Below are positions 26,791 to 35,389 of a DNA stretch of 57,630 nt, piece by piece. A program made the translations under genes and the position numbers. The stretch's first letter is position 1. Each line of letters begins with the position of its first letter. Location of the stretch: positions 1 through 57,630 of the forward strand of contig DATFKK010000078.1 in assembly GCA_035268685.1 (NCBI GenBank), given 5' to 3'. This stretch comes from Candidatus Krumholzibacteriia bacterium. GTDB lineage: Bacteria; Krumholzibacteriota; Krumholzibacteriia; JAJRXK01. The notes beneath the pieces are model-generated. The model was not told the origin of the DNA, searched no databases, and saw nothing but the letters and a program-made list of their open reading frames with translations.

Positions 26791-27837
26791 CTACTCGGTG
26801 GGCTTCAGGTAGCGGCCGAGGAAGTCGTAGACCTCGCGCCGGGACTCACGCGCGCGGATGCTGTCGACGCGGTTCATGGAATGGCCGCCCGGGAAGTCCT
26901 CGTAGATCTCGTACTCGAAGTCCTTGTCGTGTGCCTTCAGGGCATTGATCAGATGTTCGACCTCGAGCACGTGCACGTCGCGATCGTTGGTCGTGGTGTG
27001 GATCAGCAGCGGTGTCTGCAGCTTGTGTGCGTTCCAGGCCGGGGAGCGCTCGCGATACTCCTCGACGTTCTCGTAGGCGGTCTCGCCGATGTGGTAGTCG
27101 ACGGAGTAGAGATCCCGGTACCCCTGGGTCTGGTAGCCCATACGCGCGACCAGGTCGCTCACGGGAACGCCCGCGTACGCCACGTCGAACTTGTCGGGGT
27201 GGTCGAACACGCTCAGGAGCGCGATCAGGCCGCCGTGGCTCCACCCCAGGATGCCCACGTGCTCCGGGTCGACTCCGTCGACGGCCTCCACTGCCCAGTC
27301 GCGCGCGGCGACGACGTCCTCGATCTCGAGTCCGCCGTAGTCGATCGCCTCGTAGGTCGACCGCCCGTAGCCGGTCGAGCCGCGGTACTCCGGCGCGATC
27401 ACGACGTATCCCTCGGCCATCAGCTCGCGCACGATGTGCGTGTAGTAGGTGTTGAAGTCGCCGTGGACGCCGCCATGGGGGAAGACGAGAAGCGGCAGGT
27501 CGCCCGTACGGTCACGCGGCGTGAAGACGTAGCACCAGGTCTTGATCGGATGCCGCTCGTTCTCGATCCCGTAGGTCTCCTCGCCCCGAGGATTCGGCAC
27601 GGTGGGAATGTAGACCTTGTCGATCTCGGCGACGTCACCCACGCGCTCGAACCACAGGACGTCGTCGATCTTCTTCTGCAGGCGATCGATCGCGAAGTCC
27701 TGGTCCTCGAGGTGTTTCTCGAGGGCTTCGAGCTTCTCGAGGAGGTCGGCGCGGCTCGGACCGTCGCCCTGGGCGAGAGCGGCCGACGGGCCGGCGATCG
27801 GCAGGAGAGCGAGGAGAGCGAGGATGCGGTACCACAT
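26791..27837 (-). CDS. Secreted alpha/beta hydrolase of the prolyl oligopeptidase (S9) type
   Basis: A 348-residue protein with a signal peptide (MWYRILALLALLPIAGPSAALA). It has an N-terminal coiled-coil helix (residues about 27-60, LLEKLEALEKHLEDQDFAIDR) and an S9-type hydrolase domain: VFPHGGVHGDFNTYY oxyanion region, APEYRGSTGYG, nucleophile Ser in ILGWSHGG, and His in DFPGGHSMN. There is no beta-propeller, so it is much shorter than classical prolyl oligopeptidase and closer to S9 acyl-peptidase catalytic domains. GGAGGACC precedes ATG 27837. The truncated symporter follows in the same direction. Confidence 0.88.
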   Translation of the reverse strand: MWYRILALLALLPIAGPSAALAQGDGPSRADLLEKLEALEKHLEDQDFAIDRLQKKIDDVLWFERVGDVAEIDKVYIPTVPNPRGEETYGIENERHPIKTWCYVFTPRDRTGDLPLLVFPHGGVHGDFNTYYTHIVRELMAEGYVVIAPEYRGSTGYGRSTYEAIDYGGLEIEDVVAARDWAVEAVDGVDPEHVGILGWSHGGLIALLSVFDHPDKFDVAYAGVPVSDLVARMGYQTQGYRDLYSVDYHIGETAYENVEEYRERSPAWNAHKLQTPLLIHTTTNDRDVHVLEVEHLINALKAHDKDFEYEIYEDFPGGHSMNRVDSIRARESRREVYDFLGRYLKPTE

Positions 27838-28039
27838 GGGGGTCCTCCGGAAACGGACGAAAGGGTCGATGTTGCTCGACCATAGATCCCGGGCGGTGGC
27901 ACGTCCACCGGTCGTGCCACCGACGCAGGCGTGGGTGCTGGTGTCGTCTGCGGATTTGCGACTGCGTCGAGGATCCTGCACTCTGAAGTGCGGACCGGCG
28001 GAGTCGGTGTCGACCCGTCGGGCCTCAGGAGGAGGCTCG

Positions 28040-29308
28040 ATGACTTCGGACGCCCTACAGCCTCTCGCGCTCTCGCTCGGCCTTGGCCTGTTGGTCGGTC
28101 TGCAGCGGGAGTGGGTCGGTGGCCACAGCATCGGCATCCGCACCTTCCCGCTGATCGCCGTCTTCGGCTGTCTGTGCGGTCTGCTCGCGGAGGACTGGGG
28201 CGACCTGCTGATCGCCGCCGGACTGCTCGTGTTGGGTGCTCTGCTCGCGATCAGTCACCTGGTGCGTGAGCACCACGGCTTTGGTAGTGCTTCGCACGAC
28301 GGTACGGTGGATGATCCACCCGGCCTGACCACCGAGATCGCCGCCGTGCTGATCTTCGCGGTGGGAGCCGTCCTCGCGGCCGGGCGCACGGAACTCGGAC
28401 TGGCCGCCGGCGGTGCCGTGGCGGTGCTCCTGCACTGGAAGCGTCCTCTGCACCACTTCGTCGAGCGCGTGGGGCGCACCGATCTGACCGCCATCATCCG
28501 GTGGGTGCTGATCGCCCTGGTGATCCTGCCCGTGCTGCCCGACCGCACCTACGGCCCCTTCGACACCATCAATCCCTTCGAGATCTGGATGATGGTCGTC
28601 CTCATCGTCGGGATCAGCGTGGTGAGCTACCTCGCGTCGAAGTTCATCGGTCCGCGCAAGGGGTCGGTCCTGGGAGGTCTGCTGGGGGGATTGATCTCGA
28701 GCACGGCCACGAGCGTCAGCTACGCGCGCCGGGCGCGGGAGTCGGAGTCGTCGGCTCCGATCGGCGCCTTCGTGGTGCTCGTCGCGTCGACGGTGGTGTT
28801 CGTGCGCGTGTCGATCGAGGTCGCGGTGGTGGCCCCGGAGATCCTCCCGCGGGTGCTCCCGCAGTTCGCGGTCATGACGGGAATCATGGCGACCATCGCC
28901 GGGGTGGCCTGGCTCCACGCCCGGTTCAGCGAGCCCGAGACCCCCGAGCCGAAGGACCCTTCGGAGCTGCGGTCGGCCATGGTCTTCGGAGGGCTGTACG
29001 CCGTGGTCCTCATCGCCGTCGCGGCCACCGAGAGTCGCTTCGGCGACCGGGGACTCTACGTGGTGGCGGCCTTGTCGGGCCTGACCGACATGGACGCGAT
29101 CACGCTGTCGACGGCGAAGATGATCACCGAGGAACGCATCGGCATCGACACCGGTTGGCGCATGATGGTGATCGGCGCCCTGGCGAACAACGTGTTCAAG
29201 GGCGTGGTCGTCGCGGCACTCGGTGGTCTACCGATCGGGCGTCGGGTGAACGTCGGCTTCGCGGCGTCCCTGGTGGGTGGGGCGCTGCTGCTCTGGTTGT
29301 GGCCCTGA
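28040..29308 (+). CDS. MgtC/DUF4010 family membrane protein
   Basis: A 422-residue inner-membrane protein. The N-terminal part LALSLGLGLLVGLQREWVGGHSIGIRTFPLIAVFGCL is an MgtC-like domain (GLLVGLxRE, GIRTF). A DUF4010 part follows (VSYLASKFIGPRKGSVLGGLLGGLISSTATSVSYARRARE, and LSGLTDMDAITLSTAKM). About ten hydrophobic segments can be counted. The function is unknown. AGGAGGAG precedes ATG 28040. It converges on the radical SAM gene with seven bases between stops. Confidence 0.9.
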   Translation: MTSDALQPLALSLGLGLLVGLQREWVGGHSIGIRTFPLIAVFGCLCGLLAEDWGDLLIAAGLLVLGALLAISHLVREHHGFGSASHDGTVDDPPGLTTEIAAVLIFAVGAVLAAGRTELGLAAGGAVAVLLHWKRPLHHFVERVGRTDLTAIIRWVLIALVILPVLPDRTYGPFDTINPFEIWMMVVLIVGISVVSYLASKFIGPRKGSVLGGLLGGLISSTATSVSYARRARESESSAPIGAFVVLVASTVVFVRVSIEVAVVAPEILPRVLPQFAVMTGIMATIAGVAWLHARFSEPETPEPKDPSELRSAMVFGGLYAVVLIAVAATESRFGDRGLYVVAALSGLTDMDAITLSTAKMITEERIGIDTGWRMMVIGALANNVFKGVVVAALGGLPIGRRVNVGFAASLVGGALLLWLWP

Positions 29309-29315
29309 CCTCGGC

Positions 29316-30257
29316 TCACACGCCGGCCGGACGGCGAAGGTAGTAGGTGTGACCTTCGTGGTCCACACGGGCGAGCCGTCCCTCGTCCACCAGTTCCTCG
29401 ACCACCTGCCATGGTGCTCCCCGTCGCTCCAGCGTACTGCGGACCGCACCCTCTCGCATGGGATGCACGCTGGCGATGGCGAGGATCGCCTCGGCCGGGT
29501 CCCCCGTCGTGGCGAAGTCGTCGCCCTCGTACCCGATGAGCAACTCCACGTCGCGGACCTGTTCCCGCACGATGCGCTCGAAGATCGTCAGGGTCTCCGC
29601 ATCGGGTCCGTGGATCCCGGATTCGGCCGGCGGCCGCGTGGGCACCGACAGGTACGCACGCCGCGTCCGGATGCGTCCCAGGTACGTGGCCAGCCGATGC
29701 GCGTGGTCGGCCGAGTCGTTCACGCCGGCCACGAGCATGGTCTCGGTCACGAGGGTGCCCCGGAACTCCGCGGCGAAGCGCTGGATGCCCTCGAGGACCG
29801 ACGCGAGATCGAGGAAACCGTGGGGACGGTTGATCCGATGCCAGGTGGCCTCGTCGACGGCATCGACTTTCACCGAGATCCAGTTCGCCCCGGCCAGATC
29901 GGCGCGCACGCTCGGCCGATCCATCAACGAGCCATTGGTCATCACCGCGACCGGGAGCCCCGTGCGGTGGACGCCCTCGATGGCGGCACCCAGACCGGCA
30001 TCGAGGGCCGGCTCGCCTTCGGGGAGGAAGGTCAGGGTGTCGACGAGGACGTGTTGTTGCTTCAGCTCCACGAGTCGGTCCTCCACCGTGGCGACGATCG
30101 CCGCGGGAGGATGGAACTCACGGCGATCGGGCACGAGGTGCCGCGTGCGCCCGACCTGGCAGTACGTGCACGAGTAGGTGCAGGTGCCCGGCGGAACGTG
30201 GTCGATTCCCAGACTCCGACCCAGACGACGGGAGGGGACCGGTCCGTAGATCTGCAT
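29316..30257 (-). CDS. Radical SAM protein
   Basis: A 313-residue enzyme. The 4Fe-4S motif CxxxCxxC is Cys26, Cys30, Cys33 (CTYSCTYCQ), in the N-terminal context YGPVPSRRLGRSLGID typical of a widespread uncharacterised radical SAM group. Further core motifs are FLPEGEPALD, VAVMTNGSLM and ISVKVDAVD. The last 60 residues form a small winged-helix-like end (MREGAVRSTLERRGAPWQVVEELVDEGRLARVD). The reaction is unknown. GGAGG precedes ATG 30257, and the cupin gene is 32 bases upstream on the same strand. Confidence 0.9.
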   Translation of the reverse strand: MQIYGPVPSRRLGRSLGIDHVPPGTCTYSCTYCQVGRTRHLVPDRREFHPPAAIVATVEDRLVELKQQHVLVDTLTFLPEGEPALDAGLGAAIEGVHRTGLPVAVMTNGSLMDRPSVRADLAGANWISVKVDAVDEATWHRINRPHGFLDLASVLEGIQRFAAEFRGTLVTETMLVAGVNDSADHAHRLATYLGRIRTRRAYLSVPTRPPAESGIHGPDAETLTIFERIVREQVRDVELLIGYEGDDFATTGDPAEAILAIASVHPMREGAVRSTLERRGAPWQVVEELVDEGRLARVDHEGHTYYLRRPAGV

Positions 30258-30289
30258 GGAAACGCCTCCCTTCGGAGTGTGCGCTCGGG

Positions 30290-30607
30290 TCAGTCGGTCC
30301 AGATCACCAGGATCTCCGCTCCGCGCTCCGACCGGAAGGGGCCGTGGTCGGAATGGGCCGGGATCCACTGGTAGGAACCGCGTGCGAGTCGTTCGCCGCC
30401 GGTGTCGATCTCGCCGTCGAGCACGTAGTGATGTTCGGTGATCACGTGCGAGTGACGATCCATCTCGAAGCCGGCGGGCAGCCTCAGGATCACGGTGCGG
30501 GGTTGTCCGTCGGAGCCGCGATGCAGCACCTTGCGTTCGGTGCCGCGGGGGTAGGTGTCGGCACGCTCCCAGGCAACCCGGGTCGTGTCGACGGCCGTGG
30601 TCGTCAT
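30290..30607 (-). CDS. Small cupin protein
   Basis: A 105-residue single-domain cupin. The metal-binding motif HSHVITEHHYVLDGE is at about residues 52-66, and the second cupin motif includes GSYQWIPAHSDHGPF. No signal peptide is present. It is probably co-transcribed with the radical SAM gene (32-bp gap). The substrate or ligand is unknown; it could be a small dioxygenase, isomerase or sensor domain. Confidence 0.88.
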   Translation of the reverse strand: MTTTAVDTTRVAWERADTYPRGTERKVLHRGSDGQPRTVILRLPAGFEMDRHSHVITEHHYVLDGEIDTGGERLARGSYQWIPAHSDHGPFRSERGAEILVIWTD

Positions 30608-30788
30608 CGGTCTTCACCCTTTCCCGGCGCGGGCGAGTTCGACGTCCCCGAGACCGTGTGCGAGTCCGGCCGAGGTCCTCGGACATGGCCCCCTTGCGAC
30701 TTCGCCCCGCGCCCTCCAGCCTTGGGTCGACGGCCGGCCCGGGCCGGCCCGTTCGATTCCATGTTCGTCGAAAACGAAGGGGACGACG

Positions 30789-30947
30789 ATGGCCCAGGTG
30801 AACCATCCTGCGAGCTACGAAGAGGACCAGGAGGGCAGGGGCGCCTACCAGGAGATCGGGCTGGCGATCACGACGGGAGGCGGTCCCTCGGTCGTGTACG
30901 GATCGACTTCGCTCGAAGCCGTCGAGCAGTTCGAGGGACAGCAGTGA
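30789..30947 (+). CDS. Small 52-residue protein coupled to a metal-receptor gene
   Basis: It starts MAQVNHPASYEEDQ at ATG 30789, with AAGGGG upstream, and ends LEAVEQFEGQQ. It has no hydrophobic segment or cysteines, and a Gly-rich centre (TTGGGGPSVVYGS). The stop codon overlaps the GTG start of the next gene (GTGA), a classic sign of translational coupling. This is the main support that it is real. I do not recognise it. The gap 30608-30788 upstream includes an 18-bp perfect palindrome. Confidence 0.6.
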   Translation: MAQVNHPASYEEDQEGRGAYQEIGLAITTGGGPSVVYGSTSLEAVEQFEGQQ

Positions 30948-31768
30948 GCGGGGGACCCACCGACGGAGGCCGACGGATCCTCGACCAGATGGGGCGCAAG
31001 GTCGTCGTTCCCGAACGCGTGCGGCGTATCGTGTCCCTCGTGCCGTCGCAGACGGAGCTCTTGTACGACCTGGGACTGAGCGCCGAGGTCGTCGGACGCA
31101 CGAGCTTCTGCATCCATCCACGCGAGAAGGTGGACGGTGCCCGCGTCGTGGGAGGCACCAAGCGCTTCCGCTTCGACGTGATCGACGAGCTCCATCCGGA
31201 TCTGATCATCGGGAACAAGGAGGAGAATTACGTCGAGGGGATCGAGCGCCTCGCCGAGTCGCATGCCGTGTGGATGAGTGACATCGAGACCCTCGACGAA
31301 GCCCTCGACATGATCCGCGCGGTGGGGGATCTGGTGCACCGCCAGGAGCGGGCCGAAACCCTGGCCACCGAGATCGAGGTGCGGTTCGGCGCTCTCGCTC
31401 CGACGCGCCAACGCCGTCGCGTGGCGTATCTGATCTGGAGGCGGCCGTACATGGCGGTGGGTGCGCACACCTTCATCCATGATCTCCTCGTCCGCTGCGG
31501 GTTCGACAACGTCTTCGCATCACCGGATCGTGCACGATATCCCGAAGTGACGATCGAAGAGATCCGGGCGTGCTCGGCCGATCTGGTTCTCCTCTCGTCC
31601 GAGCCCTTTCCCTTCGACGAACGGCACCGCGAGGAACTCGCCGACCTGCTGCCCGATGCCGACATCCGCCTCGTCGACGGTGAGATGTTTTCGTGGTACG
31701 GCAGCCGACTACTGCTCGCCGGCGAGTCCCTGCGGAACTTCGTGGTGTCGCTCGGTGGGGTCCGCTGA
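30944..31768 (+). CDS. Helical-backbone metal receptor / BtuF-like protein without signal peptide
   Basis: A 274-residue protein of the TroA/BtuF fold. VRRIVSLVPSQTELLYDLGLSAEVVGRT is the standard N-terminal lobe start, followed by VGGTKRFRFDVIDELHPDLIIGNKEEN and a C-terminal lobe with LLVRCGFDNVF and ADLVLLSSEPFPF. Such proteins usually bind cobalamin or siderophores for ABC importers, but here there is no signal peptide or lipobox and no ABC gene next to it, so it should be cytoplasmic. The GTG at 30944 overlaps the preceding small gene's stop; ATG 30989 is an alternative start. Confidence 0.85.
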   Translation: MSGGPTDGGRRILDQMGRKVVVPERVRRIVSLVPSQTELLYDLGLSAEVVGRTSFCIHPREKVDGARVVGGTKRFRFDVIDELHPDLIIGNKEENYVEGIERLAESHAVWMSDIETLDEALDMIRAVGDLVHRQERAETLATEIEVRFGALAPTRQRRRVAYLIWRRPYMAVGAHTFIHDLLVRCGFDNVFASPDRARYPEVTIEEIRACSADLVLLSSEPFPFDERHREELADLLPDADIRLVDGEMFSWYGSRLLLAGESLRNFVVSLGGVR

Positions 31769-31848
31769 ACGATCCGGTACGGATGCCGGAGGGCCTGTGG
31801 CATACTCGGAGGTGACGGGAGACATGACCCCTCGCCGAAGAGAGTCCG

Positions 31849-32700
31849 ATGCGCGTCCTGATGGCATCCCTGTTGCTCCTCGCCTTCGCCGTCGCCGATG
31901 CCCCGGCGCGCGCCGAGAGTCCGATCGTGATCGTGGAACTCGCCGATGGATCGACGCTCCGCGGTCGGGTGGTGGCCGAAGACGACGAGGCGATCGTCCT
32001 GTTGTCGTCGTCGGCCGGACGTATCGAGATCCTGCGCACCGAGATCCGCTCGTTGCGCGAGATCGACGCCACCGACGAGCAGCGACCGGGGCGCGATCCC
32101 GACGTCAACACGGTCTTCTTCACCCCGACGCCGGAGACGATCGGCCAGGGCAATCGGTACTTCCGGAACTTCCTGTTGTTCTTCCTGAACGCCGGTTTCG
32201 GCGTGACCGACGACCTCGACATCAGTGTCGGGACGCTGTTCCCCATCTCGACCGAGTTGCTCAGCCTGAGCGGCGGGGCGAAGTGGCGTCTGCTGTCCCG
32301 CACCGAGGCGCCGGTCGGCTTCGCGCTCACCGCGAACGCGACCGTGATCGAGGACTACGCCTTCGGCTTCGCCGGCGGCGTGGTCGGAGCAGGGGGCGAC
32401 GAACGCAGCCTGAACATCGCAGTGGGCCGCAGCTTCACCGAGGACGGTGACGACGACGGCCTGGTGTTCCTGGTGGGGGCCGACGTCCGGCTCGGCGACA
32501 GCACCAAGTTCCTGATCGAGTGGGGCAACAGCAGCGACGCGATCGAAGACGACGGCGATGCCTTCGCCGGCCTGGTCAATCTGGGAATCCGTTGGCACGG
32601 CGAGCGGATCAGTGCATCGCTCACCGGACTCCGCCCGCTGCTCGACGCGGGCGACACACTGCTCTTCCTGCCCATGACCATGGTCTCGGTGCATTTCTGA
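31849..32700 (+). CDS. Exported protein, likely outer-membrane barrel
   Basis: A 283-residue protein with a signal peptide (MRVLMASLLLLAFAVADAPARA). Residues 27-75 form a small SH3/Sm-like beta segment (VELADGSTLRGRVVAEDDEAIVL) of a type often seen before barrels. The rest alternates short amphipathic strands (NAGFGVTDDLDISVGTLFPIS, KFLIEWGNSSDAI) and ends MTMVSVHF with terminal Phe. AAGAGAG precedes ATG 31849. The family is unknown to me. Confidence 0.78.
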   Translation: MRVLMASLLLLAFAVADAPARAESPIVIVELADGSTLRGRVVAEDDEAIVLLSSSAGRIEILRTEIRSLREIDATDEQRPGRDPDVNTVFFTPTPETIGQGNRYFRNFLLFFLNAGFGVTDDLDISVGTLFPISTELLSLSGGAKWRLLSRTEAPVGFALTANATVIEDYAFGFAGGVVGAGGDERSLNIAVGRSFTEDGDDDGLVFLVGADVRLGDSTKFLIEWGNSSDAIEDDGDAFAGLVNLGIRWHGERISASLTGLRPLLDAGDTLLFLPMTMVSVHF

Positions 32701-32970
32701 GGGCAGGGCTCTCCGGGTGCACCGTGACCGTGTTGCTCGCCCACGCCCGGCAGCCGCGGTCCTCGTCTGCTCCTCCCGGGAAAGATGGGTCGCCTGGGCG
32801 CCGGGTCCGGCGGCCCATGGACCGGATGATCGAGGCACTCGAGAACATGCCCGCGACCGGTCGGGAAAGCCCCCAGAGAGCGCCAGAAGCATCCCCGATG
32901 CAAGCAGGCCGCTGGCTCACCGAACGTTGTCGGAAGAGTTCTCGACGAGCCCCGGAGCAGGAGGACAGTC

Positions 32971-34170
32971 ATGGGAAGCCAGGGTCTTCGCAAGCAGGTG
33001 CAGAGTCTTCTCGACCGGGCCGGGGTCGAACTCGACGGAACCCGACCGTGGGATCCGGCCATCCATGACCAGCGGTTCTTCGCCCGCGTCCTGTCGCAGG
33101 GCTCGCTCGGCTTCGGAGAGTCCTACATGGACGGCTGGTGGGACTGCGAACGGCTCGACCAGTTCGTCGAGCGCCTGAAGCGCGCGCGTCTCGACCGCGC
33201 CGTCCGCGCGCGCCCTCCCCTGTGGAACCTGCTGAAGGCGAAGGTCCTGAACCTGCAGTCGCGCGCCCGGGCCTTCGAGATCGGGGAACGCCACTACGAC
33301 CTGGGCAACGACCTGTACGAGGCCATGCTCGATCGGCGGATGATCTACACCGGAGGGGTGTGGGACGGCGCGACCGATCTCGACACGGCCCAGGAGCGCA
33401 AGCTCGAGCGCGTCGCCCGCAAGCTGAAGCTGCGGCCCGGGCAGCGCGTCCTCGACATCGGCTGCGGCTGGGGAGGAACCGCGAAGTACCTGGCCGAGAA
33501 CCATGGAGTGCACGTCGTGGGCGTGACCGTGTCCGGCGAGCAGCAGCGCCACGCCCAGGAGCTGTGCCGTGACCTGCCCGTCGAGATCCGCCTGTGCGAC
33601 TACCGCGACGTGCACGACACCTTCGATCGGGTCGTGTCGCTGGGCATGATCGAGCACGTCGGCCAGCGCAACTACCGCACCTACTTCGACGTGGTGCAGC
33701 GTTGTCTGCGCGACGAAGGCCTGTTCGTGTTGCAGACCATCGGGGCGTCCGAGGCCGAGCCCGAGCCCGACCCCTGGATCGAACGCTACATCTTTCCGAA
33801 CTCGATCCTGCCCTCGGCCAAGAGAGTGGGTGACGCCTTCGGCGATCGCATGGTGCTCGAGCACTGGGAGAACTTCGGGCCGCACTACGATCGCACCCTG
33901 ATGGCCTGGCACGAGAACTTCGAGCGCGCGTGGCCCGCGTTGCGGGATCGCTACGACGAGCGTTTCCATCGCATGTGGAGGTTCTACTTGCTGTCGTGCG
34001 CCGGTGCGTTCCGGTCGCGGGCGATCCAGCTGTGGCAGATGGTGCTGTCGCCCGAGGGCGTGGTGGGTGGCTACCGCTTCGATCCGCCGCGGTCAGAACG
34101 CCTCGAGGAAGGCCAGGTAGAATCCGGTGCCTCCCTGGTCCGAGAAGCCCAGGTCGGCGCGGACGTGTAG
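32971..34170 (+). CDS. cfa: Cyclopropane-fatty-acyl-phospholipid synthase
   Basis: A 399-residue SAM-dependent enzyme that adds a methylene bridge to unsaturated phospholipid acyl chains. The family N-terminus has FFARVLSQGSLGFGESYMDGWWDC. The SAM site is VLDIGCGWGGTAKYLAE. IGERHYDLGNDLYEAMLD and MIEHVGQRNYRTYF, with RYIFPNSILPS, are hallmark stretches. AGGAGGACA precedes ATG 32971. The last 26 codons (34093-34170) overlap the 3' end of a convergent gene, giving an unusual tail RSERLEEGQVESGASLV. Modified membrane lipids fit a stress-adapted envelope. Confidence 0.92.
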   Translation: MGSQGLRKQVQSLLDRAGVELDGTRPWDPAIHDQRFFARVLSQGSLGFGESYMDGWWDCERLDQFVERLKRARLDRAVRARPPLWNLLKAKVLNLQSRARAFEIGERHYDLGNDLYEAMLDRRMIYTGGVWDGATDLDTAQERKLERVARKLKLRPGQRVLDIGCGWGGTAKYLAENHGVHVVGVTVSGEQQRHAQELCRDLPVEIRLCDYRDVHDTFDRVVSLGMIEHVGQRNYRTYFDVVQRCLRDEGLFVLQTIGASEAEPEPDPWIERYIFPNSILPSAKRVGDAFGDRMVLEHWENFGPHYDRTLMAWHENFERAWPALRDRYDERFHRMWRFYLLSCAGAFRSRAIQLWQMVLSPEGVVGGYRFDPPRSERLEEGQVESGASLVREAQVGADV

Positions 34171-35208
34171 GTTCTCTTCGCTGCTCAACTGCAGACGTGC
34201 GCCAATGCCGTAGACGGCGTGCAGATCGTCCAGCGACAGCGCGTCGAGTCCGTTCGCGACCCGTCCGACCCCGGTGAACACCGCCGTCCCGAGCCGCTTC
34301 CAGTGACCGGTGCGCACCTCTGCCTGCAGGGTGTACAGCGTGCGGTCGCGGAAGCGGCCGCCGAAGTACCCGCGCAGCAGGTTCGCGCCGCCCAACGAGG
34401 GCAGGCGGTCGAAGGGCACGTCGCCCGCGGTGTGGCGGAAGGTGAGCCGCGTGGCCAGCACCGGATCACCCGGCCAGCCCTTGCCGATCGTCCGGAACGC
34501 TCGCAGATCGAGCTGGTGGGCCGTGTGGTCGGTGCCGCTGCCCAGGGCGGACGCGCTGAGATCGGTGGCGGCCTGCAGCCACCAACCCGATCGGGGATAG
34601 AACACGTGATCGCGGCCGTCGTGGATCAACGACCAGCCGATCTGCACGAGGTCGGTGCCGTCCCACCCCGTCGGCCGCAGGCTCTCCAGGCGTCCGTCGT
34701 CGTCTCTGCGGACCATCTCCTGGGTCCGGGCGTAGAGCCGCGGCCCGGTCCGCCACCGCCCGCCGAACTCGTATTCCAGCAGGGCCGCGGCCTCGAACCC
34801 GCGCGGTGTGTAGACCTCGGAGCCGTCCGCGGGCGTGTCGTTGCCGAAGCCGAAGAAGTCGGCCGGGAATTCCTGGAAGCCGACCATGGCCTCGAGGTGC
34901 CAGCGTTCCCGGTCGAAGTAACGCTCGAACTCCGCGGCGATCGAGTACTGGTCGCGCGCGGTGTAGAGGAAGAGCAGCCCTGAATTCTCGCTGCGTGCGC
35001 CCTCGACCTGCCGCCGGGTGATGAAGCTCAGGGAGGCTCCGCCACCGAGTTCCGTCTCGTCCTGGTAGAACAGGAAGGGGAAGGGGACGATCGTGAGCGA
35101 GCGGCCGGGATCGGCGTCCGCGGATGTCTCGGCCGGGCTGACCTCCGGGCACAGAAGGAGGCAGAGCAGCGCGACGGCGAGGGTGCAATGGATCGCGGGG
35201 ACGGGCAT
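34093..35208 (-). CDS. Omp85/D15-like outer-membrane barrel protein
   Basis: A 371-residue exported protein with signal MPVPAIHCTLAVALLCLLLCPEVSPA. It has no POTRA domains; it goes directly into a barrel of the surface-antigen (BamA/TamA barrel) type. Typical features are GWSLIHDGRDHVFYPRSGWWLQA, FRHTAGDVPFDRLPSLGGANLLRGYFGGRFRD (the RGY/F motif of Omp85 barrels) and VGRVANGLDAL. It ends FYLAFLEAF with terminal Phe. Such short barrel-only members are known but unassigned. The gene overlaps the cfa 3' end by 78 bp, tail to tail. Confidence 0.85.
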   Translation of the reverse strand: MPVPAIHCTLAVALLCLLLCPEVSPAETSADADPGRSLTIVPFPFLFYQDETELGGGASLSFITRRQVEGARSENSGLLFLYTARDQYSIAAEFERYFDRERWHLEAMVGFQEFPADFFGFGNDTPADGSEVYTPRGFEAAALLEYEFGGRWRTGPRLYARTQEMVRRDDDGRLESLRPTGWDGTDLVQIGWSLIHDGRDHVFYPRSGWWLQAATDLSASALGSGTDHTAHQLDLRAFRTIGKGWPGDPVLATRLTFRHTAGDVPFDRLPSLGGANLLRGYFGGRFRDRTLYTLQAEVRTGHWKRLGTAVFTGVGRVANGLDALSLDDLHAVYGIGARLQLSSEENLHVRADLGFSDQGGTGFYLAFLEAF

Positions 35209-35289
35209 GCTTCGAATCGTCGTCGGGGCCTCGGGGCACGGCTCTCTGCGGTTGCCGCGTAGTGTATCCTGTTTCCGCGGCGGCCGCAG

Positions 35290-35310
35290 GGGCCCCCTTC
35301 CCCGGGGCCC
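35290..35310 (-). terminator. Possible hairpin downstream of the EF-Tu-like gene
   Basis: GGGCCCC and GGGGCCC (7-bp stem, 7-base loop) lie about 80-100 bases beyond the minus-strand stop at 35390. GC-rich, no T tract, weak evidence. Confidence 0.25.
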
Positions 35311-35389
35311 GGCTCACGGACCTCGCGGTCCTCGTGGACACGGCACGGCACGCTGCGCGCGTCGGGCTTCACGATACGCCGAGCAGGGC

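Noticed and set aside
30344-30943. Upstream extension of the metal-receptor frame
   Set aside because: It covers the antisense of the cupin gene and non-coding gap. The GTG overlapping the small gene's stop is the better start.
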